From an uncultured Pelagibacteraceae bacterium (lineage in GTDB: Bacteria; Pseudomonadota; Alphaproteobacteria; Pelagibacterales; Pelagibacteraceae), in assembly GCA_902624635.1 (NCBI GenBank), contig CACNYD010000002.1, positions 108,260 through 172,259 on the forward strand: DNA of 64,000 nt. Direction: 5' to 3'. Made by a program: the position numbers and the translations under genes. Each line of letters opens with the position of its first letter. The stretch's first letter is position 1. Under the pieces are notes generated by a model. The model had not been told where the DNA came from and made no database searches. It saw only the letters and a list, made by a program, of their open reading frames with translations. This document shows, piece by piece, positions 7,524-15,533 of this stretch.

Positions 7524-7806
7524 TTTTAAATTTTTCATGATCCGAAGGTGGATCTTTTTTTTCACTTATATTTGGCCAAATCTCAGAATATTGTTTATTG
7601 ATCTCCAGCCATTTTTCACTTCCTGGCTCAGTATCTGCTTTGATAGCATCCACTGGACATTCAGGTTCACAAACGCCACAATCTATACACTCATCAGGTT
7701 TAATTACAAGCATATTTTTACCTTCATAAAAGCAATCTACAGGACACACTTCGACACAATCCATTAATTTACATTTAATACATTTGTCATTTACTATATA
7801 TGTCAC
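7480..7806 (-). CDS. fdxA: 7Fe ferredoxin FdxA
   Basis: A 108-residue electron-transfer protein with two iron-sulfur clusters. Cysteines at about 9, 17, 21 and 25 and at 40, 43, 46 and 50 follow the Azotobacter FdI pattern that binds one [3Fe-4S] and one [4Fe-4S] cluster; the second motif reads [14 protein letters not shown]-terminal extension of about 45 residues is usual for alphaproteobacterial FdxA. The start is GTG, sharing its first base with the stop of the TerB-like gene (TAGTG). Its 3' end overlaps carD in another frame. fdxA next to carD is a common alphaproteobacterial pair. Confidence 0.93.
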   Translation of the reverse strand: MTYIVNDKCIKCKLMDCVEVCPVDCFYEGKNMLVIKPDECIDCGVCEPECPVDAIKADTEPGSEKWLEINKQYSEIWPNISEKKDPPSDHEKFKNEQNKFEKYFKENL

Positions 7807-8213
7807 TATGAAATTTCTTTTTTAATTTTTTCTTTAATACTGGCCATAATTTTATTATCAATATACAATAATCCGGCTAATCTTCTCATTAAGTTGGCCT
7901 CATAAATATCAGCTTCTTCATTTGAATAAACAATTCTCCATAGAGTTTCTACTATCTTAATTTTATTATGTTCTTCCATACTTTTCACTTCTTTTGTAAA
8001 ATCCAAAATTTGATTTGAGTTTTCTTCTATTTTTTTTCCATTTAACAATATTTTTTCAATATTTCGATTGTTAGCCCCTATCTCTAAAAGAGCATTTTTG
8101 ATTATCTTTTCCTCATTTTCGGTATAGTTTTCATCAATCTTTGCTGCATGAATTAGCAAAGCAGCTACTTTTGAGATATCATCCTCTTCATTTTTATTAT
8201 CTTTAAAGAACAT
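7806..8213 (-). CDS. TerB-family protein
   Basis: A 135-residue acidic helical protein resembling the TerB/tellurite-resistance domain (PF05099). The paired acidic repeats typical of TerB are visible: [14 protein letters not shown] near residue 27 and [15 protein letters not shown] near residue 105. Such domains are found in DjlA-type co-chaperones and stress proteins and may bind metal; the precise role is unknown and there is no other ter gene here. It sits 4 bases after the SUV3-like helicase and is translationally joined to fdxA, so it belongs to the same operon. Confidence 0.75.
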   Translation of the reverse strand: MFFKDNKNEEDDISKVAALLIHAAKIDENYTENEEKIIKNALLEIGANNRNIEKILLNGKKIEENSNQILDFTKEVKSMEEHNKIKIVETLWRIVYSNEEADIYEANLMRRLAGLLYIDNKIMASIKEKIKKEIS

Positions 8214-8217
8214 AATT

Positions 8218-10695
8218 TTAATTGAAATTTAGATTTTTAAGAACTTTAAAAGGATTTTCTTTTAAAATTTTTTTGTTTTTATTTTTAATTACTTTTTTTG
8301 GAACATACTTAAATAATATTTCATTATTTTTCTCTAAAACCTTATAACCCATTGATTTTAAAAGTTGTTGAAAATTATCTTTGTTGCATCCCAGTAAATT
8401 AAGCATTTCGGGCTTCATTTTAATTTCTTTTTTTTCTTTTTTATCAGAATTGATTATTTGCATGAACAACCTCTCTAAAATATCAATTCTAACATAAGAA
8501 TTGTTAAATTTTTCATAACCACATAGTAGCATAAAATTTTTATCCATAAGCTTGTTATCATTTAAGAAATTCAGACCAAAAGTTGGTGGTTTCAAATTAA
8601 AGTATTTATTATGATAATTTTTCCAAAGTAGAGTTCTTAAAGAAACTGACTCAGGTTTAATTAATCTGTGTAAAAAAACATGGTATCTACCGAACTTAAC
8701 ACCTAAATCTCTTAAAATTTTTCTCTCGCTTTGATCAAGTTTTTTTAAATATTCTGATACTTGTTCTCTTTTAAGCACACCATTATTCTCATAAAGTTGA
8801 TAGGCTAAAGCTTTAATCGAAGTATTTTTTTCTTTTATGTTTTTTAAGTCAAATAAACTTTTAAGAATAGTTGAAATTTTATTTTTTAACCATTTGTCTA
8901 AAAAATTAATTAGTTTATTTCTTTGCTCTTGCTCAAGTATATCATCAACTATCAGCTCAATATTGGGGCTTAAATAGTCTTTACCAGAAACTAATTTACC
9001 AATGGGTGAATTGTTCCAATAAATTTTAAAATCTTCACCCAGATCAATTAACCCAGTATCTATTATTGTTTGAATTCTTTTTTCAAGTTCAGGACCAACA
9101 GTTTGTCTTGCAGCTTTTTTAAGAGATTTTATATCTGTCTCTAGTGCACCCTTTTTAAGATCAAGTTCTAATTTGAGTCCATTTATTTTTCCTATAAACT
9201 GCTCATCAATCATTACTTCATTATTTTCTAAAATTTTAGTGTCAAAATCCATATCTTGTTTTAGACCTCTTGCAAGAACACTTGCTCTTTTATCAATAAA
9301 AGTTTTTGTAAGTTCCTCATGCAATCTATCTGACAATTGATCTTCTAATAATTTTGTTTTTTCTATCCAATAACTTTGATTTTCAACCCAATTATTTTTA
9401 TTAGAAACATAAGACCAAGTTCTAACATTTGCAATTCTATTAGCAAGAGAGTCAACATTTCCCTCTAATTTATCCAATTTCATAAGTTGTATACGCATAA
9501 AATTGTCACTTATTTTTCCTTCAGCGCTTGTTAAAAAATTAAATATTTTTTCTATAACAATGATATGATTTCCATAGGTTTTTTTAACAAAATCTGGAAT
9601 TTGACAACATTCCCAGAGCAAAGTTAGAGTTTGTTTGATATTAGGCATCTTATGAATTTCTAATTTTTTTATCAAATACTTAAGAGCTTTTTCGTCTTCA
9701 CATTCATGAACTTTTTTTAACCAATCTTTACTAGGTCGTTCTTCTAAAGATTTTAATAAAACAGTAGGATTATTGAAGTTCAAATTAGAATTTCTCCAGA
9801 AAAGAGTTCTTATTTCCTCAAATTTATGGTTTTCAATTAAGTCAACTTCCTCAGAATTTATTTCTTTGCAATCTCCCGTTATTCCAAAACCACCATCATT
9901 TAGATATCTTCCTGCCCTACCAGCAATTTGTCCTATTTCTGAAAGATTGAGTCTTCTTAACTTTTTTCCATCAAATTTTTTTAAATTAGAAAAAAAAACT
10001 TGCTCTAAATCCATATTTATTCCCATACCAATTGCATCAGTTGCAACCAAAAAATCAACATCACCAGACTGATATAAATTAACTTGAGCATTTCTAGTTT
10101 TAGGGCTTAAAGAACCCATCACTATTGCGGCTCCTCCCTTTTGTCTTCTAATTAATTCTGCGATTGCATATACCTCCTCAGTTGAAAATGCTATAATTGC
10201 CGTTTTTCTATTAATTCTTGAAATCTTCTTATGCCCTGAATAAGTGAGCTTTGATAGTCTATTTCTATTAATAAATTCAATATCGTCGTCTAATTTGGAT
10301 ATGATATTTCTAATCGTATTAGATCCCATAAACATAGTTAATTTTGTCCCTCGCATGTTAAGTAGTCTGTCTGTAAAAATATGACCTCTTTCATGATCTG
10401 CACACATCTGTATTTCATCAACACCAACAAATTCTAAAACTTTATCTATTGGCATAGACTCGACTGTGCATAAAAAATATTTTGCATTTTTTGGTATAAT
10501 TTTTTCTTCACCTGTGATTAAAGCAACTTCATCATTTTTTGTTTTTTTAATCACCTTGTCATAAACTTCTCTTGCGAGAAGTCTAAGTGGAAAGCCTATC
10601 ATTCCACTATTAAAAGATAGCATAGTCTCTATAGCTAAATGAGTTTTACCTGTATTAGTGGGGCCCAAAACTGCTGTAATTTTATTTTTAATCAT
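8218..10695 (-). CDS. SUV3-like DExH RNA helicase
   Basis: An 825-residue superfamily 2 helicase of the SUV3 group, whose mitochondrial relatives unwind RNA for degradation. Walker A GPTNTGKT lies at residues 11-18, the DExH-type motif is DEIQ near 93, motif V is ATDAIGMGINMD, and motif VI is QIAGRAGRY near 255. The SUV3 C-terminal region follows, and the protein ends in a basic tail of about 70 residues. It is the first recognisable gene of the operon with the TerB-like gene, fdxA and carD, suggesting a link between RNA turnover and transcription control. Confidence 0.9.
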   Translation of the reverse strand: MIKNKITAVLGPTNTGKTHLAIETMLSFNSGMIGFPLRLLAREVYDKVIKKTKNDEVALITGEEKIIPKNAKYFLCTVESMPIDKVLEFVGVDEIQMCADHERGHIFTDRLLNMRGTKLTMFMGSNTIRNIISKLDDDIEFINRNRLSKLTYSGHKKISRINRKTAIIAFSTEEVYAIAELIRRQKGGAAIVMGSLSPKTRNAQVNLYQSGDVDFLVATDAIGMGINMDLEQVFFSNLKKFDGKKLRRLNLSEIGQIAGRAGRYLNDGGFGITGDCKEINSEEVDLIENHKFEEIRTLFWRNSNLNFNNPTVLLKSLEERPSKDWLKKVHECEDEKALKYLIKKLEIHKMPNIKQTLTLLWECCQIPDFVKKTYGNHIIVIEKIFNFLTSAEGKISDNFMRIQLMKLDKLEGNVDSLANRIANVRTWSYVSNKNNWVENQSYWIEKTKLLEDQLSDRLHEELTKTFIDKRASVLARGLKQDMDFDTKILENNEVMIDEQFIGKINGLKLELDLKKGALETDIKSLKKAARQTVGPELEKRIQTIIDTGLIDLGEDFKIYWNNSPIGKLVSGKDYLSPNIELIVDDILEQEQRNKLINFLDKWLKNKISTILKSLFDLKNIKEKNTSIKALAYQLYENNGVLKREQVSEYLKKLDQSERKILRDLGVKFGRYHVFLHRLIKPESVSLRTLLWKNYHNKYFNLKPPTFGLNFLNDNKLMDKNFMLLCGYEKFNNSYVRIDILERLFMQIINSDKKEKKEIKMKPEMLNLLGCNKDNFQQLLKSMGYKVLEKNNEILFKYVPKKVIKNKNKKILKENPFKVLKNLNFN

Positions 10696-10871
10696 TTCTA
10701 TCTTTGGTATATGTAATTTTTTACCTACAAGATGTTGTTACTGCTAAAGAACAAAAATAGACTAAAACATGACCGAATCGTAGGATAAAAAGTTCTCATT
10801 TAATATATTTGAGTTAATTAAACACAATAAAAGAATTTTAATCAATATTAATTATGCATTCTTTTAAAAAA

Positions 10872-11285
10872 TTATTTTATTTGAGATTTATTTTTTAAAA
10901 TTTTCCAGATGCCATTCGCTGCGGTAATAATATTGTTATTACATTTAAGTTCACAATATAAAAATACTAAAGTTTTTGTTTTTTTTAAAATTTTTACAGA
11001 TCCAATAATTTCCTCCCCAATTTTTGAAGTACCTATAAATTTTATATCTAAAGAGATTGTGACACATGTTGCATTTTCTGTTGAACGATAAGCTGCTGTT
11101 CCAGAGCCAGCATCAATTAAAGCAGATAAATACCCTCCATGGGTTATTCCCAAGGCATTAAGATGGTTTTCATTTACAATTGATTTGAACTCATATTCTG
11201 AATTAGAGATATTTCTAAAAAAAAAACCTCCGTTATGTTTCATAAATCCGTTTTTTAAACTTATTTGTTCAAATTTATCAGACAT
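10872..11285 (-). CDS. PaaI-type hotdog thioesterase
   Basis: A 137-residue single hotdog-fold protein. The signature region NALGITHGGYLSALIDAGSG near residues 44-63 contains the HGG motif and the downstream acidic residue of PaaI/YbgC-like acyl-CoA thioesterases. Substrate is unknown; hydrolysis of phenylacetyl-, hydroxybenzoyl- or medium-chain acyl-CoA is typical of the family. It starts 6 bases after the possible micro-gene upstream and is separated from the helicase by 176 bases in which I see no gene. Confidence 0.85.
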   Translation of the reverse strand: MSDKFEQISLKNGFMKHNGGFFFRNISNSEYEFKSIVNENHLNALGITHGGYLSALIDAGSGTAAYRSTENATCVTISLDIKFIGTSKIGEEIIGSVKILKKTKTLVFLYCELKCNNNIITAANGIWKILKNKSQIK

Positions 11286-11291
11286 AGTTAA

Positions 11292-11390
11292 TTACAATAC
11301 AAAACAAAATATTATTAAAATTACAGAGATAATTATAAAAAAATATATAACTGAATTTTGTAGAGATGATTTATTTAACCATTTTATCAT
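11292..11390 (-). CDS. Possible 32-residue single-helix membrane peptide
   Basis: The reading frame begins MIKWLNKSSLQNS and continues as a run of about 18 hydrophobic residues (Ile, Phe, Val, Leu) to the stop, which would form one membrane helix with a basic cytoplasmic N-terminus. It lies 6 bases upstream of the thioesterase start, with an AGGTG sequence about 11 bases before its ATG. AT-rich DNA yields hydrophobic frames by chance, so it may be the thioesterase leader rather than a gene. Confidence 0.35.
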   Translation of the reverse strand: MIKWLNKSSLQNSVIYFFIIISVILIIFCFVL

Positions 11391-11588
11391 TTGTAATAAT
11401 TACACCTTATAACTTAGACTTTTTGTGTTAGATGTTTAAATTAAATTATTTTGTAGTAGGTTGTCAATTACAATAAGAATAAATTAATTTTATTGATAAA
11501 GTTTCGTGTTAATTTTGAGTTATTAGGATTTCTTTAGTGAATTTAACAATTTTATGATTTAATATGTTAATTTTATATATTTATAATT

Positions 11589-11957
11589 ATGGATTCTAAC
11601 AAAAATTTTGGAATAGTTTTCTTTTTTGTTTTTTTAATTATAGGTCTTTACCCATTAATTAATGAAGGAGATATAAGAAAATGGTCAATAGTAATTTCTT
11701 TAATTTTTTTAACATTAGGCCTAATTAACTCTAAAATTCTAACACCTCTTAACAAAGTTTGGTTTAAATTTGGAATATTATTAGGCAAGATCATATCACC
11801 ATTAATAATGGGATTTATTTTTTTTTTAGTTGTAACACCAATCGGGTTGATTATGAGAATATTAGGAAAAGATTTACTAAATTTACAATTTAAAAAATCA
11901 GGTTCATATTGGATTGAAAAAAAGGGTCCAAAAAGTAAAATGAAAAATCAATTTTAA
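11589..11957 (+). CDS. SxtJ-family membrane protein
   Basis: A 122-residue protein with about three membrane stretches (near residues 8-26, 33-50 and 60-93). The features FGIVFFFVFLIIGLYP, the KVWFKFGILLGKIISP segment and the tail containing GSYWIEKK match the SxtJ family, first named from saxitoxin gene clusters and commonly found beside O-carbamoyltransferases. Its function is unknown; membrane recruitment of the carbamoyltransferase is a reasonable idea. It is the first gene of a three-gene unit, one base before the DUF5989 gene. Confidence 0.8.
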   Translation: MDSNKNFGIVFFFVFLIIGLYPLINEGDIRKWSIVISLIFLTLGLINSKILTPLNKVWFKFGILLGKIISPLIMGFIFFLVVTPIGLIMRILGKDLLNLQFKKSGSYWIEKKGPKSKMKNQF

Positions 11958-11958
11958 A

Positions 11959-12108
11959 ATGAGTTTTATTAGAGAATTTTGGGAATTTTTAAGGGTAAGA
12001 AAAAAATATTGGCTTTTACCAATAATTATAATACTTGCTTTATTTGGAGGCTTGATAGTTTTGACTCAAGGTTCTGCAATAGCTCCATTTATTTATACAA
12101 TATTCTAA
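11959..12108 (+). CDS. DUF5989/SxtK-like small membrane protein
   Basis: A 49-residue protein with an amphipathic N-terminus (SFIREFWEFLRVRKKYW), one membrane helix (about residues 18-36) and the tail QGSAIAPFIYTIF. This pattern is that of the DUF5989 family, which includes SxtK and sits between sxtJ-like and carbamoyltransferase genes. It starts one base after the SxtJ-like stop, and its own stop is immediately followed by the GTG of the carbamoyltransferase. Function is unknown. Confidence 0.8.
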   Translation: MSFIREFWEFLRVRKKYWLLPIIIILALFGGLIVLTQGSAIAPFIYTIF

Positions 12109-13944
12109 GTGACTGCAATTTTAGGTATTTCCGCATTTTATCACGATAGTGCAGCCTGCATTTTGAAAAATGGTAAAATTATTGCAGCTGCTCAAGAAGA
12201 AAGATTTACAAGAAAAAAACATGATCCTAGTTATCCTCAAAACGCTATTGATTTTGTTTTAAAATATTCAAACTTACAATTAAGTGAAGTGGATAAGATA
12301 GTATTTTTTGAAAAACCATTTTTAAAGTTTGAGAGATTGTTAGAAACTTATGTAGCTTTTGCTCCTAGAGGTTTTGTTTCCTTTTCAAAAGCTATGCCAC
12401 TTTGGATTAAAGAAAAACTTTTTCAAAAAAACTTTTTATTTAATAAATTAAAAGAGCACGACAATAATTATAAGTCAGATGAAAATATTTTTTTTTCTGA
12501 TCATCATTTAAGTCATGCCGCAAGTGCTTTTTATCCATCCCCGTTTGATGAAGCTGTGGTAATAACAGCAGATGGTGTGGGCGAGTGGGCTACAACAACT
12601 GTTGCAGTTGGAAAAGGAAGTAATTTAGAAATTAAAAAAGAAATCCATTTTCCTCATTCTTTGGGACTTCTTTATTCTGCCTTTACTTATTACACAGGTT
12701 TTAAAGTTAACAGTGGTGAATATAAATTAATGGGTCTTGCACCATATGGAATTCCTATTTACGAAGATAAAATAAAAAAATTGATTGATATAAAAGAGGA
12801 TGGATCATTTAGGTTAAATCAAAAATACTTTAATTATGCTACTGGATTAACGATGACTAATGATCATTTTAATAAGTTATTCGCACAAAAACCACGCGAT
12901 CCAAAAAAAGAAAAGATAACACAATTTCACATGGATATTGCAGCTTCAATTCAAAAAGTAACAGAAGAAATAATGATTAAGTTAGCTAGATCAATTCGAA
13001 AGACATACAATATAAAAAATTTATGTTTGGCAGGTGGTGTTGCTCTTAATTGTGTTGCAAATGGTAAAATTCTTAGTGAGAAAATTTTTGATCAAATTTG
13101 GATACAGCCTGCAGCAGGAGATGCAGGTGGGGCGCTAGGAGCAGCTCTTGCATTGTGGCACATTGAATTAAATAATGAAAGAACTGTAAATTCGATAGAT
13201 AATATGCAGGGTTCATATTTAGGAACTGAATTTAGTCAAAAAGAAATTGAAAAAGAGCTAAATTCAATTGGAGCAAACTTTAAAATATTTGAATATCAGG
13301 AGCTATTAAATAAGACATCTGATTTTTTATGTAATGGAAAAGCAATTGGTTGGTTTCAAGGAAGAATGGAATTTGGTCCGAGAGCATTAGGGAGCAGATC
13401 AATTTTAGGTGACCCTAGATCTGAAAATATGCAAAAAAATTTAAATTTAAAAGTAAAATATAGAGAGAGTTTTAGACCTTTTGCACCCTCTATTTTGAGG
13501 GAGGATTTGTCCGCATGGTTCGATATTAATGTCGATAGTCCGTATATGCTTCTTGTTGCTAATATAAATTCAAAAAAAAAATTTGAAATGACGCAAGAAC
13601 AAAAAGAATTTTTTGGAATTGACAAATTAAATGTTAAAAGATCAGAGATACCTGCAGTCACGCATGTTGATTATTCTGCAAGAATTCAAACTGTTACCAA
13701 ACATACCAATGCACGTTATTACGATCTAATTTCGAAATTTAAAGAAAAAACAGGATGTCCAGTTATAATCAATACTTCTTTTAATGTAAGGGGGGAACCA
13801 ATTGTTAATTCACCAACAGATGCTTTTAATTGTTTTATGGGAACCGAATTAGATTATTTAGTAATTGGAAACTGTATTTTAGAGAAATCTCAACAAGATC
13901 CCAATCTCAAAAAAGATTATTCTAAAGAGTTTGATTTAGATTAA
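12109..13944 (+). CDS. O-carbamoyltransferase (NodU/CmcH/SxtI family)
   Basis: A 611-residue enzyme expected to transfer a carbamoyl group from carbamoyl phosphate, through a carbamoyl-adenylate, to a hydroxyl group, as in TobZ, NodU and SxtI. The N-terminal Kae1-like domain carries ISAFYHDSAACIL, the metal-binding DHHLSHAASAF and ADGVGEW. GLLYSAFTYYTGF, LAGGVALNCVANG and AAGDAGGALGAAL follow. The C-terminal YrdC-like domain starts near GWFQGRMEFGPRALGSRS, about residue 418, and ends with INTSFNVRGEPIV. The start is GTG, directly after the DUF5989 stop. The acceptor is unknown; a lipid or surface sugar is plausible. Confidence 0.92.
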   Translation: MTAILGISAFYHDSAACILKNGKIIAAAQEERFTRKKHDPSYPQNAIDFVLKYSNLQLSEVDKIVFFEKPFLKFERLLETYVAFAPRGFVSFSKAMPLWIKEKLFQKNFLFNKLKEHDNNYKSDENIFFSDHHLSHAASAFYPSPFDEAVVITADGVGEWATTTVAVGKGSNLEIKKEIHFPHSLGLLYSAFTYYTGFKVNSGEYKLMGLAPYGIPIYEDKIKKLIDIKEDGSFRLNQKYFNYATGLTMTNDHFNKLFAQKPRDPKKEKITQFHMDIAASIQKVTEEIMIKLARSIRKTYNIKNLCLAGGVALNCVANGKILSEKIFDQIWIQPAAGDAGGALGAALALWHIELNNERTVNSIDNMQGSYLGTEFSQKEIEKELNSIGANFKIFEYQELLNKTSDFLCNGKAIGWFQGRMEFGPRALGSRSILGDPRSENMQKNLNLKVKYRESFRPFAPSILREDLSAWFDINVDSPYMLLVANINSKKKFEMTQEQKEFFGIDKLNVKRSEIPAVTHVDYSARIQTVTKHTNARYYDLISKFKEKTGCPVIINTSFNVRGEPIVNSPTDAFNCFMGTELDYLVIGNCILEKSQQDPNLKKDYSKEFDLD

Positions 13945-14000
13945 AATAAATTCTTAATATTGGTTAAATAACAAAGTTTGCTAAATATTTTTCTGAACAA

Positions 14001-14078
14001 TGGTGGACCAGGAAAGATTCGAACTCTCAACCTCACCGTCCGTAGCGGTGCGCTCTATCCAATTGAAGCTACTGGTCC
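14001..14078 (-). tRNA. tRNA-Arg (anticodon ACG)
   Basis: A 78-base tRNA with encoded CCA (14001-14003). The acceptor arms GGACCAG and CTGGTCC pair fully. The anticodon stem CACCG/CGGTG encloses CTACGGA, giving ACG (deaminated to ICG), which reads CGU/CGC/CGA. The T-arm GAGAG-TTCGAAT-CTTTC includes one G-U. It is antisense to the region just upstream of the thiolase; an open frame that crosses it on the plus strand is not coding. Confidence 0.97.
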
Positions 14079-14145
14079 ACAATTTTTATTGATTATTGTA
14101 TATCAATATTTAGTGTATTTTAATAATAAGTTTAATTTAGATTTT

Positions 14146-15321
14146 ATGAGCAACCGTTTAAATGAAGTAGTAATTGTAAGTGCACTAAGAACTCCTATTG
14201 GAGCGTTTAATGGATCATTAAAAGATATGAAAGCTGACCTTTTAGGATCAATAGTTATTAAAGAAATTTTGAGAGAAACAAAATGTGATAAGAAAAAAAT
14301 TGATGAAGTAATTATGGGTCAAGTATTAACAGCTGGTAATGGACAAAATCCAGCAAGACAAGCATCAATAAATGCAGGAATACCAATTTCGAAACCAGCT
14401 TATATCATAAATCAAGTATGTGGTTCAGGTTTGAGAGCAGTGATTTCTGGTTTTCAATCAATAAAGTTGGGTGAGTCAAAGTATGTAATTGCTGGTGGAC
14501 AAGAAAATATGTCTGCATCACAACATTCAATTTTTTTTAGAGATAAAAAAAAAATTTCTACTCAAGAATTAAAAGATACTATGATAAACGATGGTTTATT
14601 AGACGCATTTAACAATTATCATATGGGTGTAACAGCTGAAAATGTTGCAAAAAAATTTAGTATTTCAAGACTCGAACAAGATAATTTTGCTCTAAATTCT
14701 CAAAAAAAAACAGAAACTGCAATTAATACTAATAGATTTGACGAAGAACTGATTAAAATAAATCAAAATGGCATCAATCTTGATAAAGATGAGCATCCAA
14801 GAAAAGAGTTAATTAGGTCAGATTTAAAAAAATTAAAAGCGGTATTTCTTAAAGATGGAACTGTGACACCTGGAAACTCATCGGGAATTAACGATGGTGC
14901 CGCCGCTTTATTGTTAACAACTTTAGAGGAAGCTAAAAAAAAATCAATTCGACCATTAGTAAAGATAATTTCATGGGCTTCAGTTGGAGTTGATCCAGCT
15001 CTAATGGGTCTCGGACCAATAGAGGCTGTTCGTAAAGCAGTCAAAAAAGCAAAATGGAATTTGAATGATATAGATCTATTTGAAATTAATGAAGCTTTTG
15101 CAGCTCAAAGCATTGCAGTAATACGTGAATTGAATATTGAAGAGCATAAAGTTAATGTTAATGGAGGAGCCATCGCTTTAGGTCACCCAATAGGAGCATC
15201 AGGTGCCAGAATATTAGTTACTCTTATTCATGAAATGATAAAACAGAAAAAGAATAAAGGTTGTGCAACATTATGTATAGGTGGTGGAATGGGTATAGCT
15301 TTGTGTATTGAGAGAATTTAA
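14146..15321 (+). CDS. Acetyl-CoA acetyltransferase (thiolase)
   Basis: A 391-residue thiolase II condensing two acetyl-CoA into acetoacetyl-CoA or running in reverse. The nucleophilic cysteine is in INQVCGSGLRAV near residue 88, the histidine in GGAIALGHPIGASGAR near 347, and the second cysteine in CIGGGMG near 378. I chose the ATG at 14146, which begins MSNRLNEVVIVSA; the longer open frame starting at 13978 crosses tRNA-Arg antisense and must be wrong. No phaB-, bhbD- or CoA-transferase gene is adjacent, so use in acetoacetate metabolism or biosynthesis is not resolved. Confidence 0.93.
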   Translation: MSNRLNEVVIVSALRTPIGAFNGSLKDMKADLLGSIVIKEILRETKCDKKKIDEVIMGQVLTAGNGQNPARQASINAGIPISKPAYIINQVCGSGLRAVISGFQSIKLGESKYVIAGGQENMSASQHSIFFRDKKKISTQELKDTMINDGLLDAFNNYHMGVTAENVAKKFSISRLEQDNFALNSQKKTETAINTNRFDEELIKINQNGINLDKDEHPRKELIRSDLKKLKAVFLKDGTVTPGNSSGINDGAAALLLTTLEEAKKKSIRPLVKIISWASVGVDPALMGLGPIEAVRKAVKKAKWNLNDIDLFEINEAFAAQSIAVIRELNIEEHKVNVNGGAIALGHPIGASGARILVTLIHEMIKQKKNKGCATLCIGGGMGIALCIERI

Positions 15322-15434
15322 GAATTAATCTTTCTAAATTTCTCCTCAAGCAAAATTTTCTGTATCCAAATTTTAGCATCCAAATAGGTGCTTTCTTTTG
15401 GTTGAAATAGCGAATTAAATAACTTTTTAATCAT
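15318..15434 (-). CDS. Possible 38-residue hypothetical protein
   Basis: The frame begins MIKKLFNSLFQPKEST and continues YLDAKIWIQKILLEEK before ending KINS. Composition is like a real small amphipathic protein rather than random hydrophobic translation. Its stop overlaps the thiolase stop by three bases on the opposite strand. There is no clear Shine-Dalgarno. It fills most of the otherwise empty space before aceE. Unrecognised; may be spurious. Confidence 0.35.
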   Translation of the reverse strand: MIKKLFNSLFQPKESTYLDAKIWIQKILLEEKFRKINS

Positions 15435-15533
15435 TTTTAAGATTTACATTTAAAGAGTGTCAAAAAATTGAGCAGAATGTGTTAAAATTAGCAATTAAGT
15501 AGATTTTTATAGTGTATAAGATCTTATTATTCA

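Noticed and set aside
7303..7767. 154-residue plus-strand frame rich in Phe
   Set aside because: Antisense to the lysine-rich CarD tail and to FdxA; poly-Lys codons read backwards give Phe and Leu.
10696..10871. Possible short genes upstream of the SUV3-like helicase
   Set aside because: Only 18- and 24-codon frames without ribosome-binding sites were found; treated as non-coding.
11185..11412. 75-residue plus-strand frame
   Set aside because: Its first part is antisense to the thioesterase start, and the rest has no recognisable feature; the minus-strand micro-frame is a better candidate.
13978..14145. N-terminal extension of the thiolase reading frame
   Set aside because: It is the antisense translation of tRNA-Arg and its spacer; the thiolase family begins at the ATG at 14146.
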